Part shown: piece by piece, positions 1 to 9,494 of the stretch | Numbering within the stretch: the stretch's first letter is position 1 | Layout of the letters: each line of letters opens with the position of its first letter | Source: Bisporella sp. PMI_857 | Lineage: Eukaryota; Ascomycota; Leotiomycetes; Helotiales; Helotiaceae | Length of the DNA: 64,000 nt | Assembly (NCBI GenBank): GCA_021307315.1 | Contig: JAJSPD010000075.1 | Coordinates: 124,001 to 188,000, forward strand | Direction of reading: 5' to 3' | Notes under the pieces: model-generated | Seen by the model: the letters and a program-made list of their open reading frames with translations, nothing else | The model's database searches: none | What the model was told of the DNA's origin: nothing | Position numbers and translations under genes: made by a program

Positions 1-521
1 CTATCGCTTGTCGCGAGTAGGAGAACTCCATACCCAACCGAATTATGGGTCCAGCATCGAGGAAAACCCTTTTCAATATCATTAGTAAGGTCGCAAGGTA
101 CCGGGAAGCTGCCAGATTCCTCTATCGCACAGCGAAGAAATTCCCTTTAGTCAGATAGATGAAGACTGTTCTCGTCAGCCTGCCTCAAAACGCATTCCAG
201 AAAATTCCGGCCCCCAACTTACTCCGACCCTTCCTTCACAGTATCGCGAATCAGCGCACTGCATCAGCTATGGAATGTCGGCTAGGTCTGTCGGTTATTG
301 GACCTCAACTTGTGAAGTAGTATAATGCAATAGTATAAAAAGAAATGCCGACGAAAGATATGGTTCCAACTATCACGTACAAGGCGAGTCTGACAAAAAC
401 AAAAACTGGTCATGTGCTATCGAGACCTTTCAATACGCTCCGTGATCTTTTTGTCCTTCGCGTACTACTGCTCGAGGTTTTGTTTTATTGCAGCTCCCTC
501 GCCGGTAGCGGACTTCGTAGC
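1..521. other. No gene recognised
   Basis: I see no credible coding region, RNA gene or complete repeat in this stretch. A short open frame at 345-530 has no recognisable motif and is probably chance. Confidence 0.5.
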
Positions 522-1135
522 CTAACGTAGGTCAGCAGTCGCCTTACTTTTTTTCTCTTCCAATTCTCCAAGTTCCCTACTAAGTTGCAGCTGTGTGCTT
601 CGTGGTAGGCGATCAGCTGACATTTCGGCAACGATTTGGCATTGCTCGGTGTCGAGAGCATCAAGTGTTGCTATAAGCTGCCTTTTGTTGAACAGGCTAG
701 GTCTAAGGATCATACCTAGTCTATTGTAGGCACCGGTAGGCACCTGTAGGCAACGGTAGGCAACAGTAGGTATCAGTGTGATGACATGTGAGATCGTACC
801 TCTATAAGTAGAGGGATTATCTCCGGTAGTTTAGGTTCTATAACCTTCAGCCATTGATACTTGTTTGCCCTATACTCTCTGAAGCCCACGTGACTTTCTT
901 CCTCTATTCGAACACCTTTGCTCCGCTAAGAATTTGCGGAGAGCCTTACATTTCGCTGTAGCAGTATTCTACTACACAACTTCGGCATTAAAGTGGCTTT
1001 GGGACTCACGCGTTGTAACTCTGCGTGTATTTGATTTCCGTCGGCCTTTAAAGCCATCATTAACAGTTTCGCCCGAATCATTAAAGGAGTTAGGTCGAGC
1101 AGTCACTGGAAAAGTTATAATGGCAGTCAACTAGC
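522..1135 (-). pseudogene. Unassigned coding remnant split by an LTR
   Basis: On the minus strand an open, charged, helix-like reading (KALRKFLAEQ, then RQLIATLDALDTEQ, then LSRELGELEEKK) runs from about 1135 to 522. It is interrupted at 686-914 by a solo LTR; removing the LTR and one copy of its 5-bp target duplication restores a continuous frame across the junction. Two adjacent stop codons lie near position 990. No domain is recognised. The neighbours are all transposon fragments, so it may be part of a transposon protein, but that is only inference. Confidence 0.35.
686..914 (+). mobile_element. Solo LTR, TGTTGAAC family, with target duplication
   Basis: A 229-bp element beginning TGTTGAACAGG and ending TTCGAACA, flanked on both sides by CCTTT (681-685 and 915-919). 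A 5-bp duplication with TG...CA ends is the signature of an LTR-retrotransposon insertion that lost its interior by LTR-LTR recombination. It contains short tandem GTAGGCA(A/C)C units near 716-765 and a TATA-like CTATAAGTAGAG. A second copy lies at about 17776-18020. Confidence 0.85.
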
Positions 1136-1286
1136 TTTAAATGACTCAATTAGGGAAGAGGGACTAGTATGGAGCGAGAATATATCAGCTGTACAGTGGG
1201 AGACCCCTAAAAAGCATAAGATCTACGTTTACAAGCCGACATAATTACTTGATTAGGCGAGTCCGATCTTCCAACTCGCCGCCAGT

Positions 1287-1500
1287 TGTCACGATCCCAA
1301 TACACGCGCCAGTGATAGCTGTTTGTAAGGTATCAAATACGAAGATTCTAAACTAAAGAGAAAAGGTGTAACTACTGCTGGAACTGCCTTTATGTAACCA
1401 TGGCCAGTTCCAGGGTCCTAGCTGGGCGAACCAATGAGTGTTCGCGGTTGTGGCGCGACATGGTCAGTAGGTCGTGCGCGTGTTCTCTAGAACCGTGACA
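1287..1500 (-). mobile_element. LTR of the TGTCACG/CGTGACA gypsy family
   Basis: Begins TGTCACGATCCC and ends ACCGTGACA, 214 bp. It shares the segment GTGATAGCTGTTT...TCAAATACGAAGATT with the copies at 9284-9433, 37346-37489 and 54004 onward. The 37 kb copy lies directly behind a chromodomain gypsy polyprotein, which identifies the parent element. The flanking 5-mers (CCAGT, CACAG) do not match, so there is no clear target duplication. Confidence 0.65.
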
Positions 1501-1718
1501 CACAGCTCTTTAGGAAAATCGCAAAAGGATTCGATGAGAGGAACTATGCTCTAGCACAGGCAAATCTTCGAATTAAACAACTAGAAGCTAGAGTAGAGCA
1601 GTCTGAGCCTAGGAAAAGACGTAAGGTTAGGACTAGTCCTAATTCGAAGTTTGCGGATATTAGGGCGATCAAAGAAGCTCAAATCGAGGCGGGAGATCGG
1701 GAGATTGAAGGGGAAGAC
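1501..1718 (+). pseudogene. Pogo/Fot1-family transposase, C-terminal fragment
   Basis: The plus-strand reading QLFRKIAKGFDERNYALAQ...LEARVEQSEPRKRRKV...SPNSKFADIRAIKEAQ is the coiled-coil/basic tail that follows the DDE domain in fungal pogo-like (CENP-B type) transposases. It is cut off on the left by the LTR at 1287-1500 and on the right by the LTR starting at 1719, so only about 72 residues remain. It is a different copy from the split transposase at 3.8-9.3 kb, which is on the other strand. Confidence 0.6.
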
Positions 1719-1967
1719 TGTAACAACCGAAGCGCAGGCGAAGGTCATGGCGCAGCAATAAGGGGTTGACAAGCAGGGTATGAGGGGTTACAGAGCCGAT
1801 ACGGAGGAGAGTCGGAGTCGCCTATAAAACGGCCTGCTCCTACTCTCTGCAGTTGTTCTTCATGTTTTTGTATCCTTCGTAGTAGACCTATAAAGTGGTT
1901 ATATTCAGCCTATTGTACGCACTCTTATACGCCTTTATTCTAGCCTGTGACTCTTTGCGTCGTTACA
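1719..1967 (+). mobile_element. LTR, TGTAACAACC family, copy 1
   Basis: 249 bp, TGTAACAACCG...GCGTCGTTACA. The ends form a short inverted repeat (TGTAACRAC). It is similar over its length to 3432-3691 and to the first 60 bp at 52014, including the shared block GGAGAGTCGGAGTCGCCTAT. Left (AAGAC) and right (TTATA) flanks differ, so this is not a simple solo-LTR insertion. Confidence 0.7.
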
Positions 1968-2108
1968 TTATACCAAAACATCAAGTCAGCCGGGGACGGC
2001 CTCTTTAATAATATCCCTTTATCGAGTTTATTCTACTATACCGGACTTGATTCGGGGTAAAGTCGAATACCAGATATTTTTAAATAGCTGAGATTCCAGA
2101 GATCTCTC

Positions 2109-2290
2109 TGTTGGTATCCCCTCCTTACCTTCCACGGGGCAAAAGGCACAGCTTATAGGCCGTGCTCTTGCTCTTGATGGATATGGTAATTGTTGTTGTA
2201 TTAAGTTCTACTCTAGATTCTACAAAATGGGGTTTGTGCGGACCACGTGACCTGGTGGGTCGTATGTGGATCCGTAAACCCCTACTTCCT
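2109..2290 (+). repeat. LTR-like segment shared with the mariner 5' leader
   Basis: Starts TGTTGGTATCCCC, a copia-like LTR end, and continues with TTCCACGGGGCAAAAGGCAC and GACCACGTGACCTGG. About 170 bp of this segment recurs, in the opposite orientation, at 35775-35955, inside the Tc1/mariner element and just upstream of its transposase. Either the mariner has captured LTR sequence as its leader or both derive from a third repeat. Confidence 0.55.
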
Positions 2291-2762
2291 ACACTCTCGG
2301 ACAGCTGGTAAACCTGGGTTTGGCTCAGCGCGTGCAGCCAGTAGAAATCGTTGTGGAATTTTCAAAGAAAATATCAAAGATCCTTCAAAAACCCTTTTCG
2401 CGCAGAGGAAATTGCGGACAGAAGGTGTAACAACTCAAGCTGAACAGGGATCTCGATCCGTAGATCTAGGTAGAAGGACTCAAAGGTGTGAACAACTATC
2501 AATTGTTATAACTAAGAGAACAAGCTACAGGCAGAAGAAGGAAAGGAGAGAAGTGCTTTATATACAGGAGGCTGGCCAGGGGCCAGCGTAAGCGAGCCCT
2601 GTAGCGTCAGTCGCCAAGCTCTGGAATGCCGAGCCCTGTAGTAGCAGGGGCCAAGCTCTACCGAGCTCTGTGATGTCTGGCGCCAAGCTCGAGATAGGGC
2701 TAGGGCCGTGACACAGCCAAGCTATCAAAAGAAAGATTAGCCGAGCGGAATGGTTCCCCTTT

Positions 2763-3430
2763 ATGTGGACCAAGATATCGAACCCTCTCCGACTCGCCTC
2801 CGTAGGCTTCAAGCACCAATGGAAAGGAGACTTCACGGAAATGATAAACGCCTTGACAGCAATTGATATAGAGACTCGTAAGAGCGCTCAGCTAAGTACA
2901 TTCTACGCCAAGAGAGCTTACAAAACGAAAAAACCAACTGCGAAAAAACCTTTATCGATACCGAGAGCTTCGGCCACAACTACTGCGGGTACACAAAACA
3001 CCGGCTCGGGTACTTATCTTTTCCGGCATAGATCTTCTACTCCTGCTGGAAAGACTTCTTTTCATTCTTTTCCGACCGGCTCGCCCAGAGCAGCAAAAAA
3101 AAAACGTGTTTCAAGTGCGGCAAGCCCGGACATTTTGCTAATGAATGCCCTCAAGGCCCCGCGATCAAAAATATTGTCGGAGAGGATACGAAGCTGGAGC
3201 GGAAAGGACTATTGAAGGATGAAAAACATAGAGATCGAAAGGAAAACGACAAGGCTTAAGCAAAGGCTCGTTTTTAGGCCTACGCAAATGTGATCTGTCA
3301 AAGCTGGACTTGACAAAATTGATAAGTGGCAAACAGTTTTTAGTTTCTTGCCAGCTTAGCATAAATGGAACTGGATTTTCATTGCACTCGTTGGCAGACA
3401 CAAGAGCAAATAGTTAGTTTTTCATAGATC
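2763..3430 (+). pseudogene. Gypsy retrotransposon gag-protease remnant
   Basis: The Gag frame runs from about 2763 (FKHQWKGDF...YAKRAYKTKK) and shifts by one base at a run of ten A at 3095-3104. Past the shift the frame gives CFKCGKPGHFANEC, a CX2CX4HX4C zinc knuckle that binds genomic RNA in Gag. Further on, SLADTRANS resembles the active-site motif of the retroviral-type aspartic protease (usually ADTGAN), here with Gly to Arg, followed by an in-frame stop. The LTR at 3432 cuts the frame. The element is dead: frameshift, altered protease motif, no reverse transcriptase. Confidence 0.7.
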
Positions 3431-3431
3431 G

Positions 3432-3691
3432 TGTAACAACCGGTATGCCCAAGGCACGACACGGAGGTCATGGCACGGGATCAGGAGGCTGAAGATCAGG
3501 GTATGAGGGGTTTCAGAGCTGATCGGAGGAGAGTCGGAGTCGCCTATATAAAGGGCCTGCTCCTACTCTCTACAGTTGTTCCTCATGTTTTTGTATCCTT
3601 CGTAGGTAGACCTATAAGGCAATCACTATCAGCCTATTGTACGCACTCCCATATGCCTCTATTCTAGCCCGTGATTCCTTGCGTCGTTACA
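3432..3691 (+). mobile_element. LTR, TGTAACAACC family, copy 2
   Basis: 260 bp, TGTAACAACCGGT...GCGTCGTTACA, the best preserved copy of this LTR family in the window. It abuts the gag-protease remnant. With 1719-1967 it could bracket one truncated element, but flanking 5-mers do not match (AAGAC against TGGCC), so the pairing is unproven. Confidence 0.7.
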
Positions 3692-3982
3692 TGGCCACTT
3701 ATTACAACTTGATTAATACACCTTATATCCTATGTGACAATATTTTATATACTATAAAAGTGGTATGTATGGCCAGATAGAGGTAAAAAAAAAGATGGTA
3801 TTTCAGAAATATCGGCACTTTTTGATGGTATTTGAGATATTAACCGTTTTATCAATATGGTTGATGCTGACCCGCATTTGCTGTTCTACAGCTTATCCGT
3901 AAAAACGCTTTAATACCGCAAAGCAACTAACATCCAAAGGTTGAAGAAACTGTGAAGAATGCGCAGGCATACACAATGGAAT

Positions 3983-4096
3983 TGTAACGGCAGCAATAGG
4001 AATAGGTTTTACCGCTACGCCAACGGGCCAAAAGGCACTTGAATTGACCGAGAGGTCATTCCTATTCCGCTATATATATGTCACGTAGCTGCCGTG
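3983..4096. mobile_element. Short LTR- or MITE-like element, left part
   Basis: Runs from 3983 (TGTAACGGCAGC) and finishes at 8161-8163 once the LTR at 4097-8155 and its duplicated CCGTG are removed. Total length is about 117 bp, bounded by GGAAT at 3978-3982 and 8164-8168. The ends, TGTAACGGCAGC and GCTGCCGTGACA, are a 12-bp inverted repeat with one mismatch, longer than usual for an LTR, so a MITE is possible. It sits inside the pogo transposase. Confidence 0.7.
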
Positions 4097-4203
4097 TGTC
4101 ACGACACGCGCTGTGGATCTACAGATACAGAGGGCAACGGTGGTATCATACGAGAATCTATAGCTGAGGAAGGAAGAGGAGCTCGAGAAGAGCAAGCTAT
4201 ATA
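4097..4203 (-). mobile_element. LTR (TGTCACG...CGTGACA, 175-bp family), part 1
   Basis: This is the 3' portion, reversed, of the same LTR seen intact at 46762-46936 (shared: GATCTACAGATACAGAGG). It is inserted into the short element at 3983 with CCGTG duplications (4092-4096 and 8156-8160) and is itself split by the LINE at 4204-8078. The last 12 bases, GCAAGCTATATA (4192-4203), are duplicated at 8079-8090. Confidence 0.8.
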
Positions 4204-7200
4204 GTAGTAGTAGTAGTTTATTGCGCCCGGCTAAGCCTAAAGGGCCCTATTCTATATTACATAATACCCTTCCTTCGGTGTTTCTAATGCCTCCTGAAGC
4301 CCATACAGAACTGCTTCTATTTATATTTTCCAATTTCAGTAACACATATTCAACGTGGTCTCGTGCGTAGTTAGTAGCAAGTTAACTTGAAGTTCATTCC
4401 TCCAAGTGTTCAATGTCCTATTGTCGGCGACTGAAGCGAGACCTGCTGGGGACACGAGGGTGCTGGGGGTTAGTCGGGGTGAGAGAATGAGATGGGATTT
4501 ACTGTTGTGACGTGTTGACTGCCTGTTCTATCTCCATGTCCAAACGTCCTGTGGCAATAGCGAACTTGATCGTTGCTCGAACCGCGTCTATATTTGGTGT
4601 CCATGTCTCTGGATCAGATGGGGCTTTCCCCCCAAGATGGAAGGAGAGGTTGCCTCTTCTTGTGTCCGTCAGTGCTAGCATTTGCGTTCGGTGTGCGTCC
4701 CATCTCGTGCATCGGAAAAGGAAGTGCTTGACAGTCTCTGTTGCCTGTCCGCAGGCACATTGGTCAGATTCCGCTGCTCCAATCCGGTGAAGATATCCGT
4801 TCAGTCGTGCCATTCCTGTACGGAGCTGTGCTAATACGCTCGCTTCTCTCCGCTTGAGACCGTCGTATAGGGTACGAGTATGTTTTCCTGGCAGGGCGGT
4901 GTCTATTTCTCTGGAATACTTTCCCACCTCGTCTGGTAGTGTCCTTATTGCTCTTCCTGCCTTTCCCCTGTTAATAGTTGTAGATTTGGCTTGGTAGCAT
5001 TGCCCTTGCGGTGTTCGGTCTGGCTCGGTAGCCTGTCGTGCGGCTTCCTTTGCTCTCCTGCCGAGCTCGATGCTCTCCTGAGACGGGATCCATATCATAG
5101 AGATAGAATTGCCTCCGTTTCTCAGCGCAGACGCTACCTCGTAAATCTCTTTAATGCTGGTTTGTCCTGATTGATGTCTTGGTTGGCTCGTTGCTCTCAG
5201 GGCTCCCTGGTTGTTTGAAATAATCGTGATCTGTCTTCCCACCAGATGCAGCGGTAGGCGCTTCATTGCCATCGCTATCGCGGCAAGCTCAGCCGTGTAC
5301 GGGTTCTGCTCCGTTCTTGCTCCCAGCGTGACTGAGTATGCAATCGGTTCTCTGCCTGTTACAATGCCGAGAGTGTCGTGGATGGCTCCTCCCATCCCCA
5401 CTATCCTCTTTCTCGCGGACGAGCTTGTCGCAATCTGAATGCCGCAGATAGTGTTCGCAATGTTAGCAATCTCCTCCGTTCCGCGGTCGATTGTAGCGGG
5501 GAGCCGTTCCTCCCATGGAGCGATCACATAGGGTTGAATGACCTCCATCTTATCTGTTGGCATGTTTTGATGCGCACGAGCTATTTTTTGCAATGGTGAC
5601 GTGAATCTCCGAAGTACTCTAGTGTTTAACTTCGATATCGGGTTCGTCTCGGGTAGCGTGCGGATGTTGACCCACACTTTCGTAGCCCTCTCTGCAAACC
5701 GCTCGCTCACTGTACATATGCTAGCCTCGGCTTCTGCAACTGCGGTGGCGACGGTTCGGAAAGCTCCTGTAACGGCCTGTGCTCCGATTCTTTGTATTCG
5801 GTTCATTAAGGCCATGCCCTTGTGTCCGCAAGCATACATCCACACATTTGACGCGTAGTCCACGACTGGCGCTACCGTCGCTCCAAACAACTGCCTTGCA
5901 GTTGAGGGAGAGACCAGCCGCAGCCGTTTTAATGCCATCGCGGCAAGAAGGCCCTTGGTTGTTGCTTTCCCGATGTGCTGTACATACCGGAGTCCGGAGT
6001 CCATAACGACTCCTAAGATCTTGGTCGCCTCCTTTGGTGCGATTGCCTCACCTTTGATAGTGAACGGTCTGGTACTGATTCGGTCATGCCGTCTAGTGAA
6101 ATGAATGATTGCTGTCTTCTTGCCTTCGAACGTGGCTCCGCTCCGCCTTTCCCAGTCCATTGCTTTGTCGATGATAGCTTGAATCCCTTCTCGGTTCACA
6201 TCCGCTGATGACCCTGTAACCCACGCGTTATAGTTATCCACAAATGCTATTGATCCCCCATTTACATTCAGTTTGTGTTGAACTAGGTCGGCATTGAAGA
6301 AGAGGAACAGGATTGGCGACAGTGGTGACCCTTGCGGTAGGCCTGCTTGTGGCAGTGGCTGCTGTTGAGACGTGTGGCCATTGACTAGTATGGTTGCGGT
6401 GCGTTCTGAGCAAAAGGCATCAATCCACCGCACCAGGGCCGGTGGGATGCCTCTCGCTGCGAGTCTCTGCAACAGTCTGTCCTTGTACACTCCATTGTAT
6501 GCGCCCTTCACGTCGAAGCTAACCAAGCTAAGGACCTTCTTTGATCTCCATGCATTATAGATGTGTTCTTGCAGCAGCAGAAGTGCCTGTTCAGCAGAGC
6601 GCTTCTTTCTGGCCCCGAAGTGATTCGTGGGGAGCAGACCAAAGGTCTCTACTGCGTGCGATATTCTTTCCGCAATCACCGACTCCAGGACCTTTCCCAG
6701 TGTGGAGAGCAGCGAGATCGGCCTCCATGATTCTGCAACCGTGTAATCACCTTTGTTTGGCTTCTTCAGCGGTATGATCTTGGCATTCCTCCATTGTGTA
6801 GGGAGTTCCCCTTCGTCCAACGACGTCTGAAAGAGGAGCAACACCCTGTCCTTGACCACTGGCCATACCTGCTTCCATACCATGGCTGGTAACCCATCCT
6901 CTCCCGGCGCCTTCCACGCCTTCGCCGCAAACATCCTCCGTTCGACTTCTTCCATGGTCAGGGGAGGCATCGACACTGCGGTTCGCTGTGGTCGTGATCC
7001 TTCATCTTCTATCCTCTCCGGCAGTGGGGGAAAGAACACCGACAACAGTTCCTCTGCTTGTTCAGTTTTGTTTTTCGTGGTGGATCCGTCTCTTCTCGTT
7101 AGCGGCGGTATCTTGTCAAATGCAGAACTGCCACTAGGATCTAGGTACTTTGCCGCTTGCCAGATGTTTGTGTCATCTGCGAGGAAGTCCTCCCAGTGCG

Positions 7201-8078
7201 CCTTTTTCTGTCTCCGGACAGCATCATGGTATTCCTTAGCAGCTTCATTTGCTTGCTGTTCTAGTTCAGGAAACATGCGACCCATCCGCCGTTGAGTTCT
7301 AGCCTGGTTCCTCCAGTACGTATAGACTCGCCGCAGCTGTGTGAGGTCTGTTGTCCACCATCTCTTCGCATATGGTGAAGGTTTAGCCTTTGGGGTGAGT
7401 GCATGGACTGCCTCCAGCACCGCTGTCATTAACCCATCTGCCTGATGCTGTACACTGCCACCAAATGGAACGAAACGAAGATTGGTAGTAATCCTGGCCT
7501 TTATATCAGTCCACGGAGCATTCTTGAAAAGCAGCCTTGCTTCGACAACTCGTTCCGGAGTCGCAACGTCGAACGTCGTCTGAATTGCTCTGTGATCGGA
7601 CCCATGCTCCGTTGTGTGGACTGTACACTTCACTACTGACGTTGCCAATTCCTCGGAAGCCAGTACCAGATCAATTGTTGACTCATGATTTCCCCGTTGC
7701 CACGTTTTCGTTCCCCTTCGGAGCAAGCTGTGAAGGGCATGCTCACTCATGAGGTCGATGATCGGGTCGGCCTCTCCTTGCCTTTCCCGTGAGACGTCCT
7801 CTCCTCCCCATAACTGATCGTGCCGGTTGAAATCCCCGGCAAGTACCACATCCACTCGGGTGCCAATCTTGCTGCGTGTTTCCCTGATTACCTGGTGTAA
7901 TTCGCATATCGCAACCCTCAATGCATCTGCATCCTGCGGTTCAACGTAGACTGACACTACCAATATCGACCGGTCTGGGAGTCGCAATACCGCTGCCGTG
8001 AGGTCCGATGATTGTATAGGCACCTGTTCTGCTTCGATATCCTTCCGAATCCAGAGCATGCTCCGAACCGCCCACCTT
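4204..8078 (-). mobile_element. Tad-like LINE, 5'-truncated, with 12-bp target duplication
   Basis: A 3.9-kb non-LTR retrotransposon flanked by GCAAGCTATATA on both sides. Its 3' tail is a short (TAC)n-type repeat, seen as TAGTAGTAG on the plus strand at 4204, rather than poly(A). The upstream end begins inside the endonuclease domain, with no ORF1, as expected when target-primed reverse transcription stops early. The 3' untranslated part is 4204-4498. Confidence 0.85.
4499..8059 (-). CDS. LINE ORF2: endonuclease, reverse transcriptase, RNase H
   Basis: 1186 codons open from 8059; the frame is also open back to the truncation at 8078 (WAVRSMLW), so the ATG at 8059 is internal to the original protein. 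Domains in order are the C-terminal part of the EEP endonuclease (AGDFNRHDQLWGG, STIDLVLAS, SDHRAI, about residues 70-160), reverse transcriptase (about 370-700, with GLPQGSPLSPILF and the catalytic block), RNase H (about 860-1010, with TAELAAIAMA) and a C-terminal Cys/His motif (CACGQATETVKHFLFRC). The catalytic block reads FVDNYNAW; the family normally has two adjacent Asp, so the second appears replaced by Asn. The element would copy its RNA at a nicked target, but this copy is truncated and probably inactive. Confidence 0.85.
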   Translation of the reverse strand: MLWIRKDIEAEQVPIQSSDLTAAVLRLPDRSILVVSVYVEPQDADALRVAICELHQVIRETRSKIGTRVDVVLAGDFNRHDQLWGGEDVSRERQGEADPIIDLMSEHALHSLLRRGTKTWQRGNHESTIDLVLASEELATSVVKCTVHTTEHGSDHRAIQTTFDVATPERVVEARLLFKNAPWTDIKARITTNLRFVPFGGSVQHQADGLMTAVLEAVHALTPKAKPSPYAKRWWTTDLTQLRRVYTYWRNQARTQRRMGRMFPELEQQANEAAKEYHDAVRRQKKAHWEDFLADDTNIWQAAKYLDPSGSSAFDKIPPLTRRDGSTTKNKTEQAEELLSVFFPPLPERIEDEGSRPQRTAVSMPPLTMEEVERRMFAAKAWKAPGEDGLPAMVWKQVWPVVKDRVLLLFQTSLDEGELPTQWRNAKIIPLKKPNKGDYTVAESWRPISLLSTLGKVLESVIAERISHAVETFGLLPTNHFGARKKRSAEQALLLLQEHIYNAWRSKKVLSLVSFDVKGAYNGVYKDRLLQRLAARGIPPALVRWIDAFCSERTATILVNGHTSQQQPLPQAGLPQGSPLSPILFLFFNADLVQHKLNVNGGSIAFVDNYNAWVTGSSADVNREGIQAIIDKAMDWERRSGATFEGKKTAIIHFTRRHDRISTRPFTIKGEAIAPKEATKILGVVMDSGLRYVQHIGKATTKGLLAAMALKRLRLVSPSTARQLFGATVAPVVDYASNVWMYACGHKGMALMNRIQRIGAQAVTGAFRTVATAVAEAEASICTVSERFAERATKVWVNIRTLPETNPISKLNTRVLRRFTSPLQKIARAHQNMPTDKMEVIQPYVIAPWEERLPATIDRGTEEIANIANTICGIQIATSSSARKRIVGMGGAIHDTLGIVTGREPIAYSVTLGARTEQNPYTAELAAIAMAMKRLPLHLVGRQITIISNNQGALRATSQPRHQSGQTSIKEIYEVASALRNGGNSISMIWIPSQESIELGRRAKEAARQATEPDRTPQGQCYQAKSTTINRGKAGRAIRTLPDEVGKYSREIDTALPGKHTRTLYDGLKRREASVLAQLRTGMARLNGYLHRIGAAESDQCACGQATETVKHFLFRCTRWDAHRTQMLALTDTRRGNLSFHLGGKAPSDPETWTPNIDAVRATIKFAIATGRLDMEIEQAVNTSQQ

Positions 8079-8155
8079 GCAAGCTATATATACACGAGGG
8101 AGCCCTAGCGGCTCGGCAGTATGTCACGTGCCCGACCAGGGTCGGTACCGTGACA
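8079..8155 (-). mobile_element. LTR (TGTCACG...CGTGACA, 175-bp family), part 2
   Basis: Continuation of 4097-4203 beyond the LINE. It starts with the duplicated GCAAGCTATATA, continues TACACGAGGGAGCCCTAG and ends GGTACCGTGACA, followed by the CCGTG duplication. The sequence agrees with the 5' half of the solo LTR at 46762-46936 read in reverse. Confidence 0.8.
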
Positions 8156-8569
8156 CCGTGACAGGAATAATGCAGTGTTCTTTGCAAAATCGATCGAATT
8201 GAGCTATAACATGACTTCCCTGGCCGTCAAGTATCAGTAATCGATATGTGCCTGTCGTACGATTCCGTGTATGCACTTCGAAAACTTCTTGCAACCAAAC
8301 AAGACCTAATTCGTCCGTAGTCCACCCGTTATCACTAACTCCAAGCAACCAGGCTGTCGGCAGATTCTGATACCAACTATATTGATGTATTTGACCCTTC
8401 AATATAACTAGCGGAGGTAGTACGAAGCCTGTAGACTGGATCGACTCTATTACAGTCACTTATTCGCGATTTCCAAGCTGTAAAGATACCGTACGAGAGT
8501 CTGTAGCTGTAACTACTTTTGAAGTAGATATTACACCCATTTGAAACCCCATTTCGTCGAAGTTGTAAA

Positions 8570-8767
8570 TGTTAGTACAATTAACTAGAGAGGCCATGTG
8601 ATGACGCACTAGAACGAAGGGTGTCGTTCACGTGACCCGGAACGGGGTTATATAACTCGTAGTTTCACCGTAGTTAGAACTTAACACTCAATCAATCACT
8701 CACTCAAGAATACAATAGGCACTCACGTCAGGAACGTAGTAGTGCCCCGTATTAGAGTGAACCCACA
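8570..8767. mobile_element. Solo LTR in the pogo transposase
   Basis: 198 bp, TGTTAGTACAATTA...GTGAACCCACA, flanked by GTAAA at 8565-8569 and 8768-8772. Removing it and one GTAAA rejoins the transposase frame. Only this copy was found in the window. Confidence 0.85.
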
Positions 8768-9283
8768 GTAAATGTTATTCTCCACAATTCCATATCTCTC
8801 AATTGTATTTCGTACAAGTCGAAACCAGCCTCGAATTACTTCAGGATCTTCGCATTTTGCTCGCCGATAGTCATATTTTCTATTGTATCGTGTTTTGACT
8901 TCAGGATGGCGGCGTACAAAGTTGTATGCCCAGCGTTTCCCTAAAGTAGGCTGTTTGTCCGACGCGTTTTGCACGCGTTCCGCAAGTAGTATTTCGGCCA
9001 TTTGATAAACCAGAGCTTGTGTCGGAGGCATTCCACGCGTATCCATATCCAATATCCATTGTAAAAGCGCAGTTTCTTCGGTTTCGGTCAATTTGCGGTT
9101 CTTACAGCCCGAAATAGCTTGAGGTAAGGTGCCATGGTGCCCCCAGGTCAAGGTTACATACGGGACATCGTACGACTCTGCGGCGGCCCGTAAGCTTTGG
9201 AAACGGCCTTGTTGATAGGCCTGAAGAGCAAGAGCTATTCTACTTTCTTTGCTAGCCATTTCGAGTGCTGGTTGTTGTATAAT

Positions 9284-9433
9284 TGTGATTCAAAAGGCAA
9301 AAAGTTGTGGTGGTTGCAGGGGTACTGTTCCACTTGCCTATCAGGTACGTTACACCTTTCTCTTTAGTTTAGAATCTTTGTATTTGATACCCTACAAACA
9401 GCTATCACTGGCGCCTGTATTGGGATCGTGACA
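9284..9433 (-). mobile_element. LTR of the chromodomain-gypsy family
   Basis: 150 bp, TGTGATTCAAAAGGC...GGGATCGTGACA on the plus strand, the reverse of the family at 37346-37489. The flanks are ATAAT and ATTAT, one mismatch, consistent with an aged 5-bp duplication. It lies 25 bp upstream of the start codon of the split pogo transposase. Confidence 0.65.
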
Positions 9434-9494
9434 ATTATGTAATATCCAAATTACCATATGCTAGATACAAGCGGAATTGAAGCTATGTCATGAT

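Larger units (their letters stand above)
3770..9259 (-). pseudogene. Pogo/Fot1-family transposase split by nested insertions
   Basis: Coding pieces on the minus strand are 9259-8768 (psq-type helix-turn-helix, RIALALQAYQQGRFQSLRAA, then the CENP-B-type Tc5 DNA-binding domain), 8569-8164 (DDE core: NFDEMGFQMG with the first Asp, LLILDGQGSH with the second) and 3982-about 3770 (LQPLDVSCFAVLKRFYG, the third DDE block). An LTR-like element with GTAAA duplications separates pieces 1 and 2; a second insertion with GGAAT duplications separates pieces 2 and 3. Removing both restores ENNIY-NFDE and CIIP-LCMPAHSS. In-frame stops remain (TAA after GNRE; TAA after FYG), so the gene was also mutated. Such transposases cut and paste DNA at TA sites. 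Confidence 0.75.

Noticed and set aside
1719..3691. A complete gypsy element bounded by the two TGTAACAACC LTRs
   Set aside because: Outer flanks do not match, no reverse transcriptase or integrase lies between, and other repeat pieces intervene.
4512..7752. Plus-strand frames within the LINE
   Set aside because: Shadows of the long minus-strand ORF2, with no family features.
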